From Aquamicrobium sp. LC103 (GTDB lineage Bacteria; Pseudomonadota; Alphaproteobacteria; Rhizobiales; Rhizobiaceae): a stretch of 64,000 bases of DNA. A program made the position numbers and the translations under genes. A model generated the notes under the pieces. The model was not told where the DNA came from and ran no database searches. It saw nothing but the letters and a program-made list of their open reading frames with translations. The stretch spans positions 186,001 through 250,000 of the forward strand of contig NZ_LBCQ02000002.1 in NCBI RefSeq assembly GCF_001014615.2, in the 5' to 3' direction. This document shows positions 8,066-17,414 of the stretch, piece after piece (the first letter of the stretch is position 1; the number at the start of each line of letters is the position of its first letter).

Positions 8066-8935
8066 TCAAAGGCCGAAGCGGGACCAGAGGGCGCGTTCTT
8101 CCGCCGCATCGATCACGCTCTCGGCAGCGGCCGCGGCGAGTTCTGGGGCGCCGCCGCCCATGCTCGAGCCGAAAATGCCGAGCTTGCGAGCGAAGAGACC
8201 GCGCGGCGCCGTGATGAGCCGCAGCCGCGTCTTCTCGCCATACCGGTCCTTGAGGAAGGCGCGCATGTCGCCGAGTCCGTCCACCAGTCCGAGCTCGAGT
8301 CCCTTTCCGCCGGTCCAGAACATGCCGGTGAACAGGTCTGGATCGTCGGCGAGCTTGGCACCGCGCCGATCCTTCACCAGATCGATGAAGGTCTGGTGGA
8401 TCTCAAGCTGCAGCTTCTTCAGCCTTTCCACGTCCTCCTTCTTTTCCGGCTGGAACGGATCGAGGACGGCCTTGTTCTTGCCGGCCGTATAGACGCGGCG
8501 CTCCACCCCGATCTTCTTGATCAGGTCCTGGAAGCCGAACGACGCGGAGACGACGCCTATCGAGCCGACGATGGACGACGGATCGGCGATGATCTCGTCG
8601 CCGGCGACGGCGATCATGTAGCCGCCGGAGGCCGCGACGTCCTCGACGAAGACGAGGACACGCCTGTTCTTCTCCCGCGCAAGGTCGCGGATGCGCTTGA
8701 AGATGAGGCGCGACTGGACCGGCGAACCGCCGGGCGAGTTGATCGAGATCGCCACCGCCGGAGCGTCGGGGAAGGCGAATGCCTTCTCGATCAGGCCGGC
8801 GGTTGTCGCCAGCGAAATGTTCTGCCTGAACTGGCTTCCGCCCGACATGATTGCGCCGTGCAGACGGATGACCGGAATGGTGATGGCGTTGGAGCGCATC
8901 GATTTGGGAAGAAGGCGGCTGAAAAGTCGTCTCAC
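8066..8935 (-). CDS. sppA: S49 family peptidase (SppA/SohB-like)
   Basis: 289 residues from the GTG at 8935. Members cut remnant signal peptides in the membrane. The serine nucleophile is S103 in VAASGGYMIAVAGD and the general base lysine is likely K153 or K155 in AGKNKAVLDPF. Only a short hydrophilic N-terminus precedes the fold, so it lacks the usual signal anchor; small S49 proteins of this type are common in Rhizobiales. The start is chosen from the protein N-terminus (VRRLFSRLLPKS) with GGAG about 13 bases upstream; the frame stays open further back through the neighbouring gene. Confidence 0.88.
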   Translation of the reverse strand: MRRLFSRLLPKSMRSNAITIPVIRLHGAIMSGGSQFRQNISLATTAGLIEKAFAFPDAPAVAISINSPGGSPVQSRLIFKRIRDLAREKNRRVLVFVEDVAASGGYMIAVAGDEIIADPSSIVGSIGVVSASFGFQDLIKKIGVERRVYTAGKNKAVLDPFQPEKKEDVERLKKLQLEIHQTFIDLVKDRRGAKLADDPDLFTGMFWTGGKGLELGLVDGLGDMRAFLKDRYGEKTRLRLITAPRGLFARKLGIFGSSMGGGAPELAAAAAESVIDAAEERALWSRFGL

Positions 8936-9003
8936 AGGGCGGGTTTCTCCATGCTGCGAAGGGGATGTAGGTGTTCGCGCCGAAAGCGCAATATCGATCG
9001 GTG

Positions 9004-9804
9004 CTAATCTCCGAAGAGTGAGGTGCGTCCGTTGTTGATGTCGTCGGCGCGCGCGGAAAAGCGCTCGCCCCTGGGATCGTGGATGGCAAGCGGCGGCATC
9101 AGCGTGAGACCGCCGCGTGATGCGCGCCTGGCGCGGATGACGATGCGGATCGCGGGCTCGTCGATGCGTGGGAGGATCGGCACGATCTGCGCTTCGCCGA
9201 ACCGGCCCTGCAGCGCGTCGAGTATCTCGCGCAGCGACTGCGGCCTTGCGATCAGCGCGAGCCCGCCGCGTGGCCTGGTGATGGCGGCCGCCGTTCGCAG
9301 CCATTTCTCGAAGATATCCTCATGCATGACATGCGCCGAGCGTCGCAATTCGTCTGGCGAGCCGCGGTCGGAAGCCGCGTTGAAGGGCGGGTTCATGACG
9401 ACATAGTCGAAGGAGGTGTCTTCCATGCCCGCCGCCGACCGTTCCTTGCCGGTCAGCGTGACGTCGGCGACGAGCACCCGCGCGCGGCCGCTCAGGCGGG
9501 AATTGGCCGGATGGGCGATCGTGCGCCTGGCGCAGTCGGCCATCTCCGCCGAGCGTTCGACGAGCACGACCTCCGCCCTCGCGCAACGCGAGGCGGCCGC
9601 CAGTCCGGCCGCGCCCGCGCCGGCGCCGAGATCGGCGAGCCGGCCCGAGAAGAACGAGGGCACGGCGGCCGCGAGCATCATCGCGTCCATTCCCGCGCGA
9701 TGACCCTTGCGGGGCTGCACCAGCATGAAGTCGCCGCGATGGAACGCGTCGACGGTGTAGCCTTGTTCGATCTCCACCTTGTCGACCGGTGGGTTGCTGG
9801 TCAC
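9004..9804 (-). CDS. tRNA1(Val) (adenine(37)-N6)-methyltransferase-like protein
   Basis: 266 residues. A class I SAM methyltransferase: glycine-rich SAM loop ADLGAGAGAAGLA (about 57-69), acidic residue in VLVERS, and the amino-methyltransferase motif NPPF (138-141), which marks N6-adenine enzymes. Overall it looks like TrmN6/YfiC, acting on tRNA. Its start overlaps the stop of the DUF2007 gene by 4 bases (9801-9804), so the two are co-translated. Confidence 0.87.
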   Translation of the reverse strand: MTSNPPVDKVEIEQGYTVDAFHRGDFMLVQPRKGHRAGMDAMMLAAAVPSFFSGRLADLGAGAGAAGLAAASRCARAEVVLVERSAEMADCARRTIAHPANSRLSGRARVLVADVTLTGKERSAAGMEDTSFDYVVMNPPFNAASDRGSPDELRRSAHVMHEDIFEKWLRTAAAITRPRGGLALIARPQSLREILDALQGRFGEAQIVPILPRIDEPAIRIVIRARRASRGGLTLMPPLAIHDPRGERFSARADDINNGRTSLFGD

Positions 9805-10022
9805 GGCTTCAGCTCGTCGGCAATGCCCGCCTCGACCAGGATCTGGCGTGCTCTCTCATACTCCTCGCCGTCGACCATCACGCGCCGCGGGAGGATGCCT
9901 ATGGACCCCTCCACGATGCTCATATTCTGGTCGGCCACGAAGAAGCCGATCTCCGCGTCGCGCATCAGCGCCTCCACGAAGGAGATCAGGACGGGGTCGT
10001 TGGTGCGGATGAGTTCCATCAT
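9801..10022 (-). CDS. DUF2007 domain protein
   Basis: 73 residues: MMELIRTNDPVLISFVEALMRDAEIGFFVADQN..., a ferredoxin-like fold small protein known as DUF2007 (putative prokaryotic signal transducing protein). Its job is not established. In Rhizobiales it is commonly found directly before the TrmN6-like gene, as here, with a 4-base stop/start overlap, and divergent from the polyprenyl synthase gene. Confidence 0.85.
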   Translation of the reverse strand: MMELIRTNDPVLISFVEALMRDAEIGFFVADQNMSIVEGSIGILPRRVMVDGEEYERARQILVEAGIADELKP

Positions 10023-10095
10023 GTCGATTGTCCTGATCTAGGAAAATTGATTGGCTCTAAATAAGGCAATTGTGGCATGCGCGCCAATTCGCCAC

Positions 10096-10124
10096 TTGCC
10101 CGTCACGGGTGAGAATGCCTAGAG
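10096..10124 (+). promoter_or_regulatory. Candidate promoter of the polyprenyl synthase gene
   Basis: TTGCCC (10096-10101), 17-base spacer, CTAGAG (10119-10124), 48 bases before the GTG start. A moderate match. Confidence 0.35.
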
Positions 10125-10171
10125 TCCGCCAATTTTCAACTGCCGGGCGGCGGACAGACTGGAGACTATCT

Positions 10172-11188
10172 GTGGGTGTTGTACTCAATCTGGAAGGCAG
10201 CAAGCGCGAAAACGCGTCGATCGAGAAGCTGATCGAGCTGACTCACAAGGACATGGCGCGGGTCAACGAGCTGATTCTGTCGAAGGCCGGCTCCGACGTT
10301 CAGATGATCCCCGAGGTCGCCAACCATCTGATTTCCTCCGGCGGCAAGCGTCTCCGCCCGATGCTGACGCTCGCGGCCGCGCAGATGTTCGGATATTCCG
10401 GCGACGGCCACGTGAAGCTGGCGACAAGCGTGGAGTTCATGCACACCGCGACGCTTCTCCATGACGACGTCGTCGACGAAAGCGACATGCGGCGCGGCAA
10501 GCGCACCGCCCGGATGATCTGGGGCAACCAGGCGAGCGTGCTCGTCGGCGACTTCCTGCTCGGTCAGGCCTTCCGCATGATGGTGGAAGTGGGCTCGCTG
10601 GAAGCGCTCGACATCCTTTCCGCCGCCGCCTCGGTCATTGCCGAGGGCGAGGTCATGCAGCTCGGCGTGGCGAAGAATCTGGACACGACCGAGGACGACT
10701 ATCTCGCCGTGATCAAGGCGAAGACGGCGGCGCTCTTTTCCGCCGCCGCCGAGGTCGGCCCGGTGATAGCGGATGCCTCCAAGACGGACCGCGCCGCGCT
10801 GCGCTCCTACGGCACCAATCTCGGCCTTGCGTTTCAATTGATCGACGACGCGCTCGACTATGGCGGCAACACCAAGGATCTCGGCAAGAATGTCGGCGAC
10901 GATTTCCGCGAGGGCAAGGTGACGCTCCCGGTGATCCTCAGTTACCGCCGCGGCACGGGGGCCGAGCGCGAGTTCTGGAAATCGGCGATCGAGAACGATC
11001 AGAGCGACGATGCCGCGCTCGAGAAGGCGCGCGGCCTGATGGCCAAGCACGGCGCGATCGGCGACACGATCGGCCGCGCCCGCCATTTCGGTGAGATCGC
11101 GCGCGACGCGCTGGCGCCGTTGCCGAAATCGGCCCAGAAGAATGCGCTTCTGGACGTCATCGACTTCTGCATCAGCCGGGTGACGTAG
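10172..11188 (+). CDS. ispB: Polyprenyl (octaprenyl/decaprenyl) diphosphate synthase
   Basis: 338 residues. A long-chain trans-prenyltransferase making the ubiquinone side chain. The first aspartate-rich motif is DDVVD (98-102) after LLH, the second DDALD (225-229), and GGKRLRP is at 58-64. The GTG at 10172 is chosen because GGAG lies 7 bases upstream and relatives begin (M)GVVL; the frame is open further upstream without conserved sequence. The product chain length cannot be read with certainty; decaprenyl (Q10) is usual in this group. ubiA, which uses the product, is at 21.7 kb. Confidence 0.94.
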   Translation: MGVVLNLEGSKRENASIEKLIELTHKDMARVNELILSKAGSDVQMIPEVANHLISSGGKRLRPMLTLAAAQMFGYSGDGHVKLATSVEFMHTATLLHDDVVDESDMRRGKRTARMIWGNQASVLVGDFLLGQAFRMMVEVGSLEALDILSAAASVIAEGEVMQLGVAKNLDTTEDDYLAVIKAKTAALFSAAAEVGPVIADASKTDRAALRSYGTNLGLAFQLIDDALDYGGNTKDLGKNVGDDFREGKVTLPVILSYRRGTGAEREFWKSAIENDQSDDAALEKARGLMAKHGAIGDTIGRARHFGEIARDALAPLPKSAQKNALLDVIDFCISRVT

Positions 11189-11350
11189 CCCCTGCGGCCG
11201 ATCTACCAATGATGGCCGGGCGGGCGCCGATCCGCCTGACCGTTTCGTGAAGATGGCGCGGATTGAACCTTGATCGCAAAAAGGCCATCCTTTTCGCCTT
11301 CAAGCATTGCTGATTCCGCGATGTATGTCGGATCGGCAGGAAGGGTGGAA

Positions 11351-13348
11351 ATGCGGCTGAAGACGACGAACTGGATCACCGCCATCGGTCTCGCGGCGGG
11401 TGCCGCGCTCGTATCGGTACCCGCGACAGCGCGCGAAAGCGCGAGCGAGATGAGGGTCGGCTCGCTTTCCGGCGCGTTTCTCGCCGCTCGCATCGCCGAG
11501 ACCGACAACGACCTGACCAATGCGATCGCCTATTACAAACGCGCGCTGAGTTTCGACCCCGATAATCAGACATTGCAGCAGAGCCTGCTTCTCGGCCTGA
11601 TCTCGCAGGGTTCGTTCGACGAGGCGCTTCCCTTCGCGCGAAAGCTCAAGGAAGTGCCCGAAGTGGAGCGTTTCTCGCGGCTCGCGCTCGGCGTCGATGC
11701 CGTCCGCAGCAAGGACTACGCCGGGGCGCAGAATTGGCTCAAGCTGGCGCTGGAATCCGACCTGGACCGGCTCATCACCGGCTTGATGACCGCCTGGGCG
11801 AAGGCCGGGGCCGGTGAGGCGGAGGATGCGATTGCCTTCATCGACACGATGGAGGGCCCCGACTGGTATCAGCTCTTCCTCAGCTATCACCGCGCGCTGA
11901 TTGCCGATTTCGCGGGTCTCGAGGACAGGGCCGGCCAGGCCTATGAGGAAACGCTGACCAATGTGGCGGCGGCCGGCGCGGCGCCCGAAGCCTATCTCCG
12001 CTCGCTCGAATCCTATGCCGCCTTCCTCGCCCGCAACGGCGACAAGCAAAAGGCGCTCGAGGTGATCGGCAAGGCCGAGGAGTTTGCCAGGGGCCGCGTG
12101 ACCGTGGAGGCGCTGAAGGAGCAGATCGAGGGCGACGCCGAAGTGAAGCCGCTCGTCGCCGACGCGCAGGCAGGCGCTTCCGAGGCCCTGCTCAATCTCG
12201 CCACCGCACTCAATCGCGGCGGCGGCGAGTCCTTCGTCCGCCTCTATCTCCAATATGCCATCGCCCTGAAGCCGGACAGCGACGCCGTGCTGCTGCAGCT
12301 CGCGGGCAACGCCGAGCAGCAGGGCGATGCCGAAGCCGCGATCGACAGCTACGCGAAGATACCCGACGATTCTCCGGTCAAGCGCATCGCCGAGCTCCAG
12401 ATGGGGCTCAACCTTGCCGATCTCGACCGCCACGACGAGGCGATCGGGCATCTCAAGGCGGTGCTGGAAAGCGATCCCGAGGATATGCGCGGCTATCTCG
12501 CGCTCGGTGGCGTCTATGCCTCCCAGGAGAATTTTCGCGCTGCCGCGGACATCTATGACCGGGCCGTCGGGCTGATAGAGAAACCGGAGCGCTCCGACTG
12601 GAACATCTTCTACCAGCGCGGCATCGCCTATGAACGGTTGAAGGAGTGGAAGAAGGCCGAGCCGAATTTCTTCAAGGCGTTGGACCTTTATCCCGACCAG
12701 CCGCAGGTCCTGAACTATCTCGGCTATTCCTGGGTCGACATGAATATCCGCCTCGACGAGGGGCTGGACATGATCAAGCGCGCCGTCGAGCTGCGGCCGA
12801 GCGACGGCTACATCGTCGATTCCCTCGGCTGGGCCTATTACCGGCTCAGCCGCTTCGACGATGCCGTGCGCGAGCTGGAGCGCGCCGTGGGTCTCATGCC
12901 CAACGATCCGGTGCTGAACGATCATCTGGGAGACGCCTATTGGCGCGTGGGCCGCAAGCTCGAAGCCACGTTCCAGTGGGCCCACGCCAGGGACATGGAC
13001 CCCGACGAGACGGTTCTGGCCGCCGTACAGAAGAAGCTCGTCGAAGGGCTTCCGCCCGTCGAGGATCGCGCGGAGACGGAGGCGCCGGCCGATGCGCCTG
13101 GCGTCGTGCCGATGCCCGAGAGGGCCGACGGGCGCGAAGGCTCCGGCGAGCCGGCGGTGGAGACGGCCTCGGCCGTGCCCTCGCGGCACACCGTTCAGCC
13201 GGGTCAGTCGCTCTGGTCGATCGCGCGGGAAGTTCTGGGCGACGGCAACCGCTATCAGGAACTGTTGCGGCTCAACCCGCAGCTTCGCGGCGATCCGGGC
13301 CGCATCGTTCCGGGGCAGGAGCTGAACCTGCCGGCTCCGTCGAACTGA
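11351..13348 (+). CDS. Secreted TPR protein with C-terminal LysM domain
   Basis: 665 residues. A signal peptide (about 1-30: MRLKTTNWITAIGLAAGAAL...ATARES) is followed by many tetratricopeptide repeats across about 45-570 (for example NAIAYYKRALSFDPDN, YLALGGVYASQENFRAAADIYDRA, YLGYSWVDMNIRLDEGLDMIKRAVELRP). After a proline-rich linker, a LysM domain lies near 605-660 (HTVQPGQSLWSIAREVLGDG). TPR proteins of this layout occur next to ispB in Rhizobiales, usually without LysM. LysM binds peptidoglycan, so the protein probably acts in the periplasm as an assembly scaffold. The start at 11351 has AGGGTGGAA just before it. Confidence 0.85.
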   Translation: MRLKTTNWITAIGLAAGAALVSVPATARESASEMRVGSLSGAFLAARIAETDNDLTNAIAYYKRALSFDPDNQTLQQSLLLGLISQGSFDEALPFARKLKEVPEVERFSRLALGVDAVRSKDYAGAQNWLKLALESDLDRLITGLMTAWAKAGAGEAEDAIAFIDTMEGPDWYQLFLSYHRALIADFAGLEDRAGQAYEETLTNVAAAGAAPEAYLRSLESYAAFLARNGDKQKALEVIGKAEEFARGRVTVEALKEQIEGDAEVKPLVADAQAGASEALLNLATALNRGGGESFVRLYLQYAIALKPDSDAVLLQLAGNAEQQGDAEAAIDSYAKIPDDSPVKRIAELQMGLNLADLDRHDEAIGHLKAVLESDPEDMRGYLALGGVYASQENFRAAADIYDRAVGLIEKPERSDWNIFYQRGIAYERLKEWKKAEPNFFKALDLYPDQPQVLNYLGYSWVDMNIRLDEGLDMIKRAVELRPSDGYIVDSLGWAYYRLSRFDDAVRELERAVGLMPNDPVLNDHLGDAYWRVGRKLEATFQWAHARDMDPDETVLAAVQKKLVEGLPPVEDRAETEAPADAPGVVPMPERADGREGSGEPAVETASAVPSRHTVQPGQSLWSIAREVLGDGNRYQELLRLNPQLRGDPGRIVPGQELNLPAPSN

Positions 13349-13401
13349 ATTGAGATGGGAAGCCGCGCCGGTGCGAATGCCCGGCGCGCCGAATGGTCGG
13401 C

Positions 13402-13430
13402 TTGACGGCCATCCTGTGCCGCTCTACGAC
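13402..13430 (+). promoter_or_regulatory. Candidate promoter of the glyQ operon
   Basis: TTGACG (13402-13407), 17-base spacer, TACGAC (13425-13430), 36 bases before glyQ. A stem GCGCCGG/CCGGCGC (about 13367-13389) upstream could end the previous transcript, though no T run follows. Confidence 0.4.
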
Positions 13431-13466
13431 GTGCCTCGTTTTTGAAACCTTGAACCGAGACACGCC

Positions 13467-14420
13467 GTGACAGCGAATCCGCCCGCGCATATGCACCCGA
13501 CACGCTCGTTCCAGGGCCTGATCCTCACTCTTCACAACTATTGGGCGGAATATGGCTGCGTGGTGCTGCAGCCCTACGACATGGAGGTCGGCGCCGGAAC
13601 GTTCCATCCCGCCACCACGCTCCGCGCGCTCGGTCCGAAGCCGTGGAACGCTGCCTATGTTCAGCCTTCGCGCCGACCCAAGGACGGGCGCTATGGCGAG
13701 AACCCGAACCGGCTCCAGCACTATTACCAGTATCAGGTGATCCTGAAGCCCAATCCGCCCAACCTGCAGGAGCTCTATCTCGGCTCGCTCGAGGCGATCG
13801 GCATCGACCCGCTGCTGCACGACATCCGCTTCGTGGAGGACGATTGGGAAAGCCCGACGCTTGGCGCCTGGGGGCTCGGCTGGGAATGCTGGTGCGACGG
13901 CATGGAGGTGTCGCAGTTCACCTACTTCCAGCAGGTCTGCGGCATCGAATGCGCCCCGGTTGCCGGCGAGCTCACCTACGGGCTCGAGCGGTTGGCCATG
14001 TATGTGCAGGGCGTCGACAATGTCTATGACCTCAACTTCAACGGCCGCGAGGGAGCGGAGAAGGTGACCTATGGCGACGTCTTCCTGCAGGCTGAGCAGG
14101 AATATTCGCGCTTCAATTTCGAGCATGCCGACACGGCTATCCTGTTCCGCCACTTCGAGGATGCCGAGGCCGAGTGCAAGGCGCTTCTGGCCGCAGGGGC
14201 GGAGAGGATGGACGGCCATCCGCACCAGATGGTGTTCCCCGCCTACGACCAGTGCATCAAGGCATCGCATGCCTTCAACCTGCTCGACGCGCGCGGCGTG
14301 ATCTCGGTCACCGAGCGGCAGAGCTACATCCTGCGCGTTCGCAACCTGGCCAAGGCCTGCGGCGAGGCGTTTCTCGAAACCGAGGCCGGCGGCATGGTCG
14401 GCGCAAGGAGTGCCGCGTGA
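13467..14420 (+). CDS. glyQ: Glycyl-tRNA synthetase alpha subunit
   Basis: 317 residues. The catalytic subunit of the alpha2beta2 bacterial enzyme, highly conserved: [37 protein letters not shown] at the N-terminus and [19 protein letters not shown] (class II motif 2 region). The stop overlaps by one base (TGATG) the start of an isochorismatase-like gene, which in turn is 3 bases before glyS. The three are very likely one transcript. Confidence 0.97.
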   Translation: MTANPPAHMHPTRSFQGLILTLHNYWAEYGCVVLQPYDMEVGAGTFHPATTLRALGPKPWNAAYVQPSRRPKDGRYGENPNRLQHYYQYQVILKPNPPNLQELYLGSLEAIGIDPLLHDIRFVEDDWESPTLGAWGLGWECWCDGMEVSQFTYFQQVCGIECAPVAGELTYGLERLAMYVQGVDNVYDLNFNGREGAEKVTYGDVFLQAEQEYSRFNFEHADTAILFRHFEDAEAECKALLAAGAERMDGHPHQMVFPAYDQCIKASHAFNLLDARGVISVTERQSYILRVRNLAKACGEAFLETEAGGMVGARSAA

Positions 14421-15010
14421 TGGCAAAGACGCTTCTTCAGCTCGCGGGCGCGGACCTGACGCCGCCGGACCTGGCCGGCACAGTTCTGGTGCTGATCGAC
14501 GCGCAGCGCGAATATGTCGACGGCATTCTGCCGCTGCCCGGCGTCGGGCCGGCACTGGAAAACATCGCGCGGCTGCTGGCAGCCGCCAGGGCAGCGGGCG
14601 CGCCGGTCGTCCATGTCCAGCATCGCGGCAGGCCCGGTGGGCTCTTCGATCCGGAAAAGACTGCGTTCCAGCTTGCCGACGAAGCTGCCGCCCGCGATGG
14701 AGAGACGGTGATCGAAAAGGGGCTTCCCAATGCGTTTGCCGGTACCGGCCTTAAGGACGCATTGGACGCCATCGGCCGCAAGAAACTCGTCCTTGCCGGT
14801 TTCATGACCCATATGTGCGTCTCCTCCACCGCCCGTGCCGCGCTCGACCTCGGCTTCCAGACGACCGTGGTCAGTGACGCGTCGGCGACCCGCGATCTGC
14901 CGCGCCTGGACGGCGGAACGATCGCGGCCGCCGACCTTCATGCCGCCGAGCTGGCAGCGCTTTCCGACCGCTTTTCCATCATCTGCACCACCGCCGAACT
15001 CGTAGGCTGA
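14420..15010 (+). CDS. Isochorismatase-like cysteine hydrolase
   Basis: 196 residues. The catalytic triad of the family is visible: D27 in VLIDAQREY, K100 in VIEKGLPNAFAGTGL and C133 in GFMTHMCVSSTARAALDLG. The group includes nicotinamidases, N-carbamoyl hydrolases and isochorismatases; the substrate cannot be told from sequence alone. It is placed between the two glycyl-tRNA synthetase genes with a one-base overlap with glyQ and 3 bases before glyS, so its translation is tied to them. Confidence 0.9.
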   Translation: MAKTLLQLAGADLTPPDLAGTVLVLIDAQREYVDGILPLPGVGPALENIARLLAAARAAGAPVVHVQHRGRPGGLFDPEKTAFQLADEAAARDGETVIEKGLPNAFAGTGLKDALDAIGRKKLVLAGFMTHMCVSSTARAALDLGFQTTVVSDASATRDLPRLDGGTIAAADLHAAELAALSDRFSIICTTAELVG

Positions 15011-15013
15011 TCG

Positions 15014-17341
15014 ATGCCCGACCTGCTTCTCGAACTCCGTTCCGAGGAAATTCCCGCCCGTATGCAGCGCAAGGCCGCGGGTGATCTGAAGAAGCTCGTG
15101 ACCGACGGCCTGGTCGATGCCGGCCTGACCTACGAGGCGGCGACCGAATATTGGACGCCGCGCCGGCTAGCCCTCGACATTCGCGGTCTCACCGCGCGTT
15201 CGAAGGACGTGCGCGAGGAGATCAAGGGTCCCTCCACCTCGGCGCCGGAACAGGCGATCCAGGGCTTTCTGCGCAAGGCAGGCCTCTCCGACGTGTCGCA
15301 GGCCCATGTCCATACCGATCCGAAGAAGGGCGATTTCTACGTCGCGCATCTTTCGAAGCCCGGCAGCGGAGCGGACGAGATCATCGCGGAGATCATGCCG
15401 CGCGTCATCCGCGACTTCCCCTGGCCGAAATCGATGCGCTGGGGCGCGGCTTCGGCAAAGCCGGGCTCGCTGCGCTGGGTGAGGCCGTTGCAGTCCATCC
15501 TGTGCACCTTCGGGCCGGAGACGGAGGAGCCGGTGGTGGTCGATTTCGAGATCGACGGGATCCGCGCCGGCAACCTCACCTACGGCCATCGCTTCCACGC
15601 GCCGCAGGCGATCGAGGTCAGGCGCTTCGACGATTACGTCGCCAAGCTCGAGGCCGCCAGGGTGGTGCTCGACGCCGAGCGCCGCAAGCGTATCATTCTC
15701 GACGACGCCAAGAACATCGCCTTCGCCGCCGGCCTGGAGCTCGTCGAGGACGAGGGCCTGCTGGAGGAGGTCGCCGGCCTCGTCGAATGGCCTGTCGTGC
15801 TGATGGGCGAGTTCGAGGAGGAGTTCCTGTCGATCCCGCCGGAGGTTATCCGGCTGACGATCCGGGCGAACCAGAAGTGTTTCGTGACGCGTGCGTCGAG
15901 TCCGGCTTCGCCGGCACCTAGGCATGAGGACGGTCGCACCGACCCGAACCCTCATCCTGAGGCGCAAGCGCCGCGAGCCTCGAAGGACGAGGGTGAGGGG
16001 GCGCTCTCCAACCGCTTCATCCTCACCGCCAATATCGACGCGAAGGACGGCGGCAAGGAGATCGCCTACGGCAACGGCAAGGTCGTGCGTGCGCGCCTTT
16101 CCGACGCCGTGCATTTCTGGAAGACCGACCAGCACGACCTGCCGGATCTCGGCGAGCTGGAAGCCTCGGCGGAGAAGTTCGGGCTCGACCTGACAAGGCC
16201 GCTCGACCAGCGCATGGCACGGCTCGACCATTTGAACGTCACCTTCCACGCCAAGCTCGGCACTCAGGGCGAGCGCGTCGAGCGCATCCGCCGCCTGGCG
16301 CGCGAGATCGCGCCGATCGTCGGCGCCGATCCCGATCTGGCCGAGCGCGCCGCCGTGCTCGCCAAGGCCGACCTGCAGACCGAGGTCGTCGGCGAGTTTC
16401 CGGAATTGCAGGGGACGATGGGCCACAAATACGCTCTCCTGCAAGGCGAACACGCCTCGGTCGCTGCCGCGATGGGGGAGCATTACAAGCCGCAGGGTCC
16501 GTCCGACGTCGTGCCGACCGATCCGGTTTCGGTGGCGGTGGCGCTGGCCGACAAGCTCGACACGCTCGTCGGTTTCTGGGCGATCGACGAGAAGCCGACC
16601 GGAAGCAAGGACCCCTATGCGCTGCGCAGGGCTGCGCTGGGGGTTATCCGCATCGTGGTGGAGAATGGGGTGCGGCTCGAATTGCTGAAGCCTCTCCGCC
16701 AGGCCGCCATTCTCGTTCTCGGGAATCCCGAGGGCGTTTCCGGGCCGGGGGCGGATGCACTTCCCGACCTCCTTTCCTTCTTCCACGATCGCCTGAAGGT
16801 GTATCTGCGCGACAAGGGTGCGCGGCACGACCTGATCGACGCCGTGCTGGCGACCTCCTCTCCCCAGCGGGGAGAAGGTGGCGAGGCGATGGCCGAGCCG
16901 GATGAGGGGGCATCGGCCAATGACGACCTCCTGCTCGTCGTCAGCCGGGTCGCCGCGCTCGGCATCTTCCTCGACACCGAGGACGGCGCGAACCTGCTCG
17001 CCGGCACCAAGCGCGCGGCGAACATCCTCGCCGCCGAGGAGAAGAAGGGTACGGCGGTCGCCGCTGCCGTCGATCCCGCACTGTTTACCGAGGACGCCGA
17101 AAAGAAGCTGTTCTCGGCGGTGAATCAGGCTGAGAGCGAAGCCGCGCAAGCGATTCAAATGCAAGATTTTTCGGCCGTCATGCGTGCGCTCAGCGCGTTG
17201 CGCGAGCCGGTCGATTCCTTCTTCGAGGCGGTCCTGGTGAACGACGAGGACGTGCGTGTCCGGGCGAACCGCCTGGCGCTGCTCGCCCGCATCAGGGGCG
17301 CTACCGGCCAGGTCGCGGATTTCTCGAAAATCGCGGGCTGA
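15014..17341 (+). CDS. glyS: Glycyl-tRNA synthetase beta subunit with two in-frame repeat insertions
   Basis: 775 residues, longer than the usual roughly 690-710. The N-terminus [18 protein letters not shown] and the segments [28 protein letters not shown] and [15 protein letters not shown] are diagnostic. The beta subunit recognises tRNA(Gly). The extra length is explained by two low-complexity stretches encoded by palindromic intergenic-type repeats: one at about residues 294-331 (between NQKCFVTR and [11 protein letters not shown]) and one at about 613-635. Both stay in frame, so the protein should still be made. It is convergent with a membrane protein gene across a hairpin. Confidence 0.96.
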   Translation: MPDLLLELRSEEIPARMQRKAAGDLKKLVTDGLVDAGLTYEAATEYWTPRRLALDIRGLTARSKDVREEIKGPSTSAPEQAIQGFLRKAGLSDVSQAHVHTDPKKGDFYVAHLSKPGSGADEIIAEIMPRVIRDFPWPKSMRWGAASAKPGSLRWVRPLQSILCTFGPETEEPVVVDFEIDGIRAGNLTYGHRFHAPQAIEVRRFDDYVAKLEAARVVLDAERRKRIILDDAKNIAFAAGLELVEDEGLLEEVAGLVEWPVVLMGEFEEEFLSIPPEVIRLTIRANQKCFVTRASSPASPAPRHEDGRTDPNPHPEAQAPRASKDEGEGALSNRFILTANIDAKDGGKEIAYGNGKVVRARLSDAVHFWKTDQHDLPDLGELEASAEKFGLDLTRPLDQRMARLDHLNVTFHAKLGTQGERVERIRRLAREIAPIVGADPDLAERAAVLAKADLQTEVVGEFPELQGTMGHKYALLQGEHASVAAAMGEHYKPQGPSDVVPTDPVSVAVALADKLDTLVGFWAIDEKPTGSKDPYALRRAALGVIRIVVENGVRLELLKPLRQAAILVLGNPEGVSGPGADALPDLLSFFHDRLKVYLRDKGARHDLIDAVLATSSPQRGEGGEAMAEPDEGASANDDLLLVVSRVAALGIFLDTEDGANLLAGTKRAANILAAEEKKGTAVAAAVDPALFTEDAEKKLFSAVNQAESEAAQAIQMQDFSAVMRALSALREPVDSFFEAVLVNDEDVRVRANRLALLARIRGATGQVADFSKIAG
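15893..16008 (+). repeat. Palindromic repeat read in frame inside glyS (first)
   Basis: Contains CGGCttcGCCG (about 15903-15913) and an imperfect palindrome from about 15949 (CCCTCATCCTGAGG) to 15993 (CCTCGAAGGACGAGGG), the type commonly seen between genes in Rhizobiales. It encodes a proline/alanine/glutamate-rich insert inside a conserved region of GlyS. Confidence 0.7.
16852..16917 (+). repeat. Palindromic repeat read in frame inside glyS (second)
   Basis: Perfect stem TCTCCCC (16859-16865) / GGGGAGA (16869-16875), followed by a downstream arm ending GGATGAGGGGG, again an intergenic-type element. It encodes about [19 protein letters not shown] inside GlyS. Confidence 0.65.
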
Positions 17342-17361
17342 TCGGCCCTTTCGATCTGGTT

Positions 17362-17389
17362 TTACCCCACCCCTCATGGGGAGGGGTAA
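17362..17389. terminator. Hairpin between convergent glyS and membrane protein gene
   Basis: Outer stem TTACCCC (17362-17368) / GGGGTAA (17383-17389) and inner CCCC/GGGG (17370-17373, 17378-17381). The upstream TTTT flank and position suggest a terminator usable in either direction, though T runs are short. Confidence 0.5.
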
Positions 17390-17414
17390 GTACGGCCATG
17401 CCAGATTTGGCTGA

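Noticed and set aside
11300-13189. A 629-codon open frame antisense to the TPR-LysM gene
   Set aside because: Shadow frame without domains; TPR repeats on the plus strand are clear.
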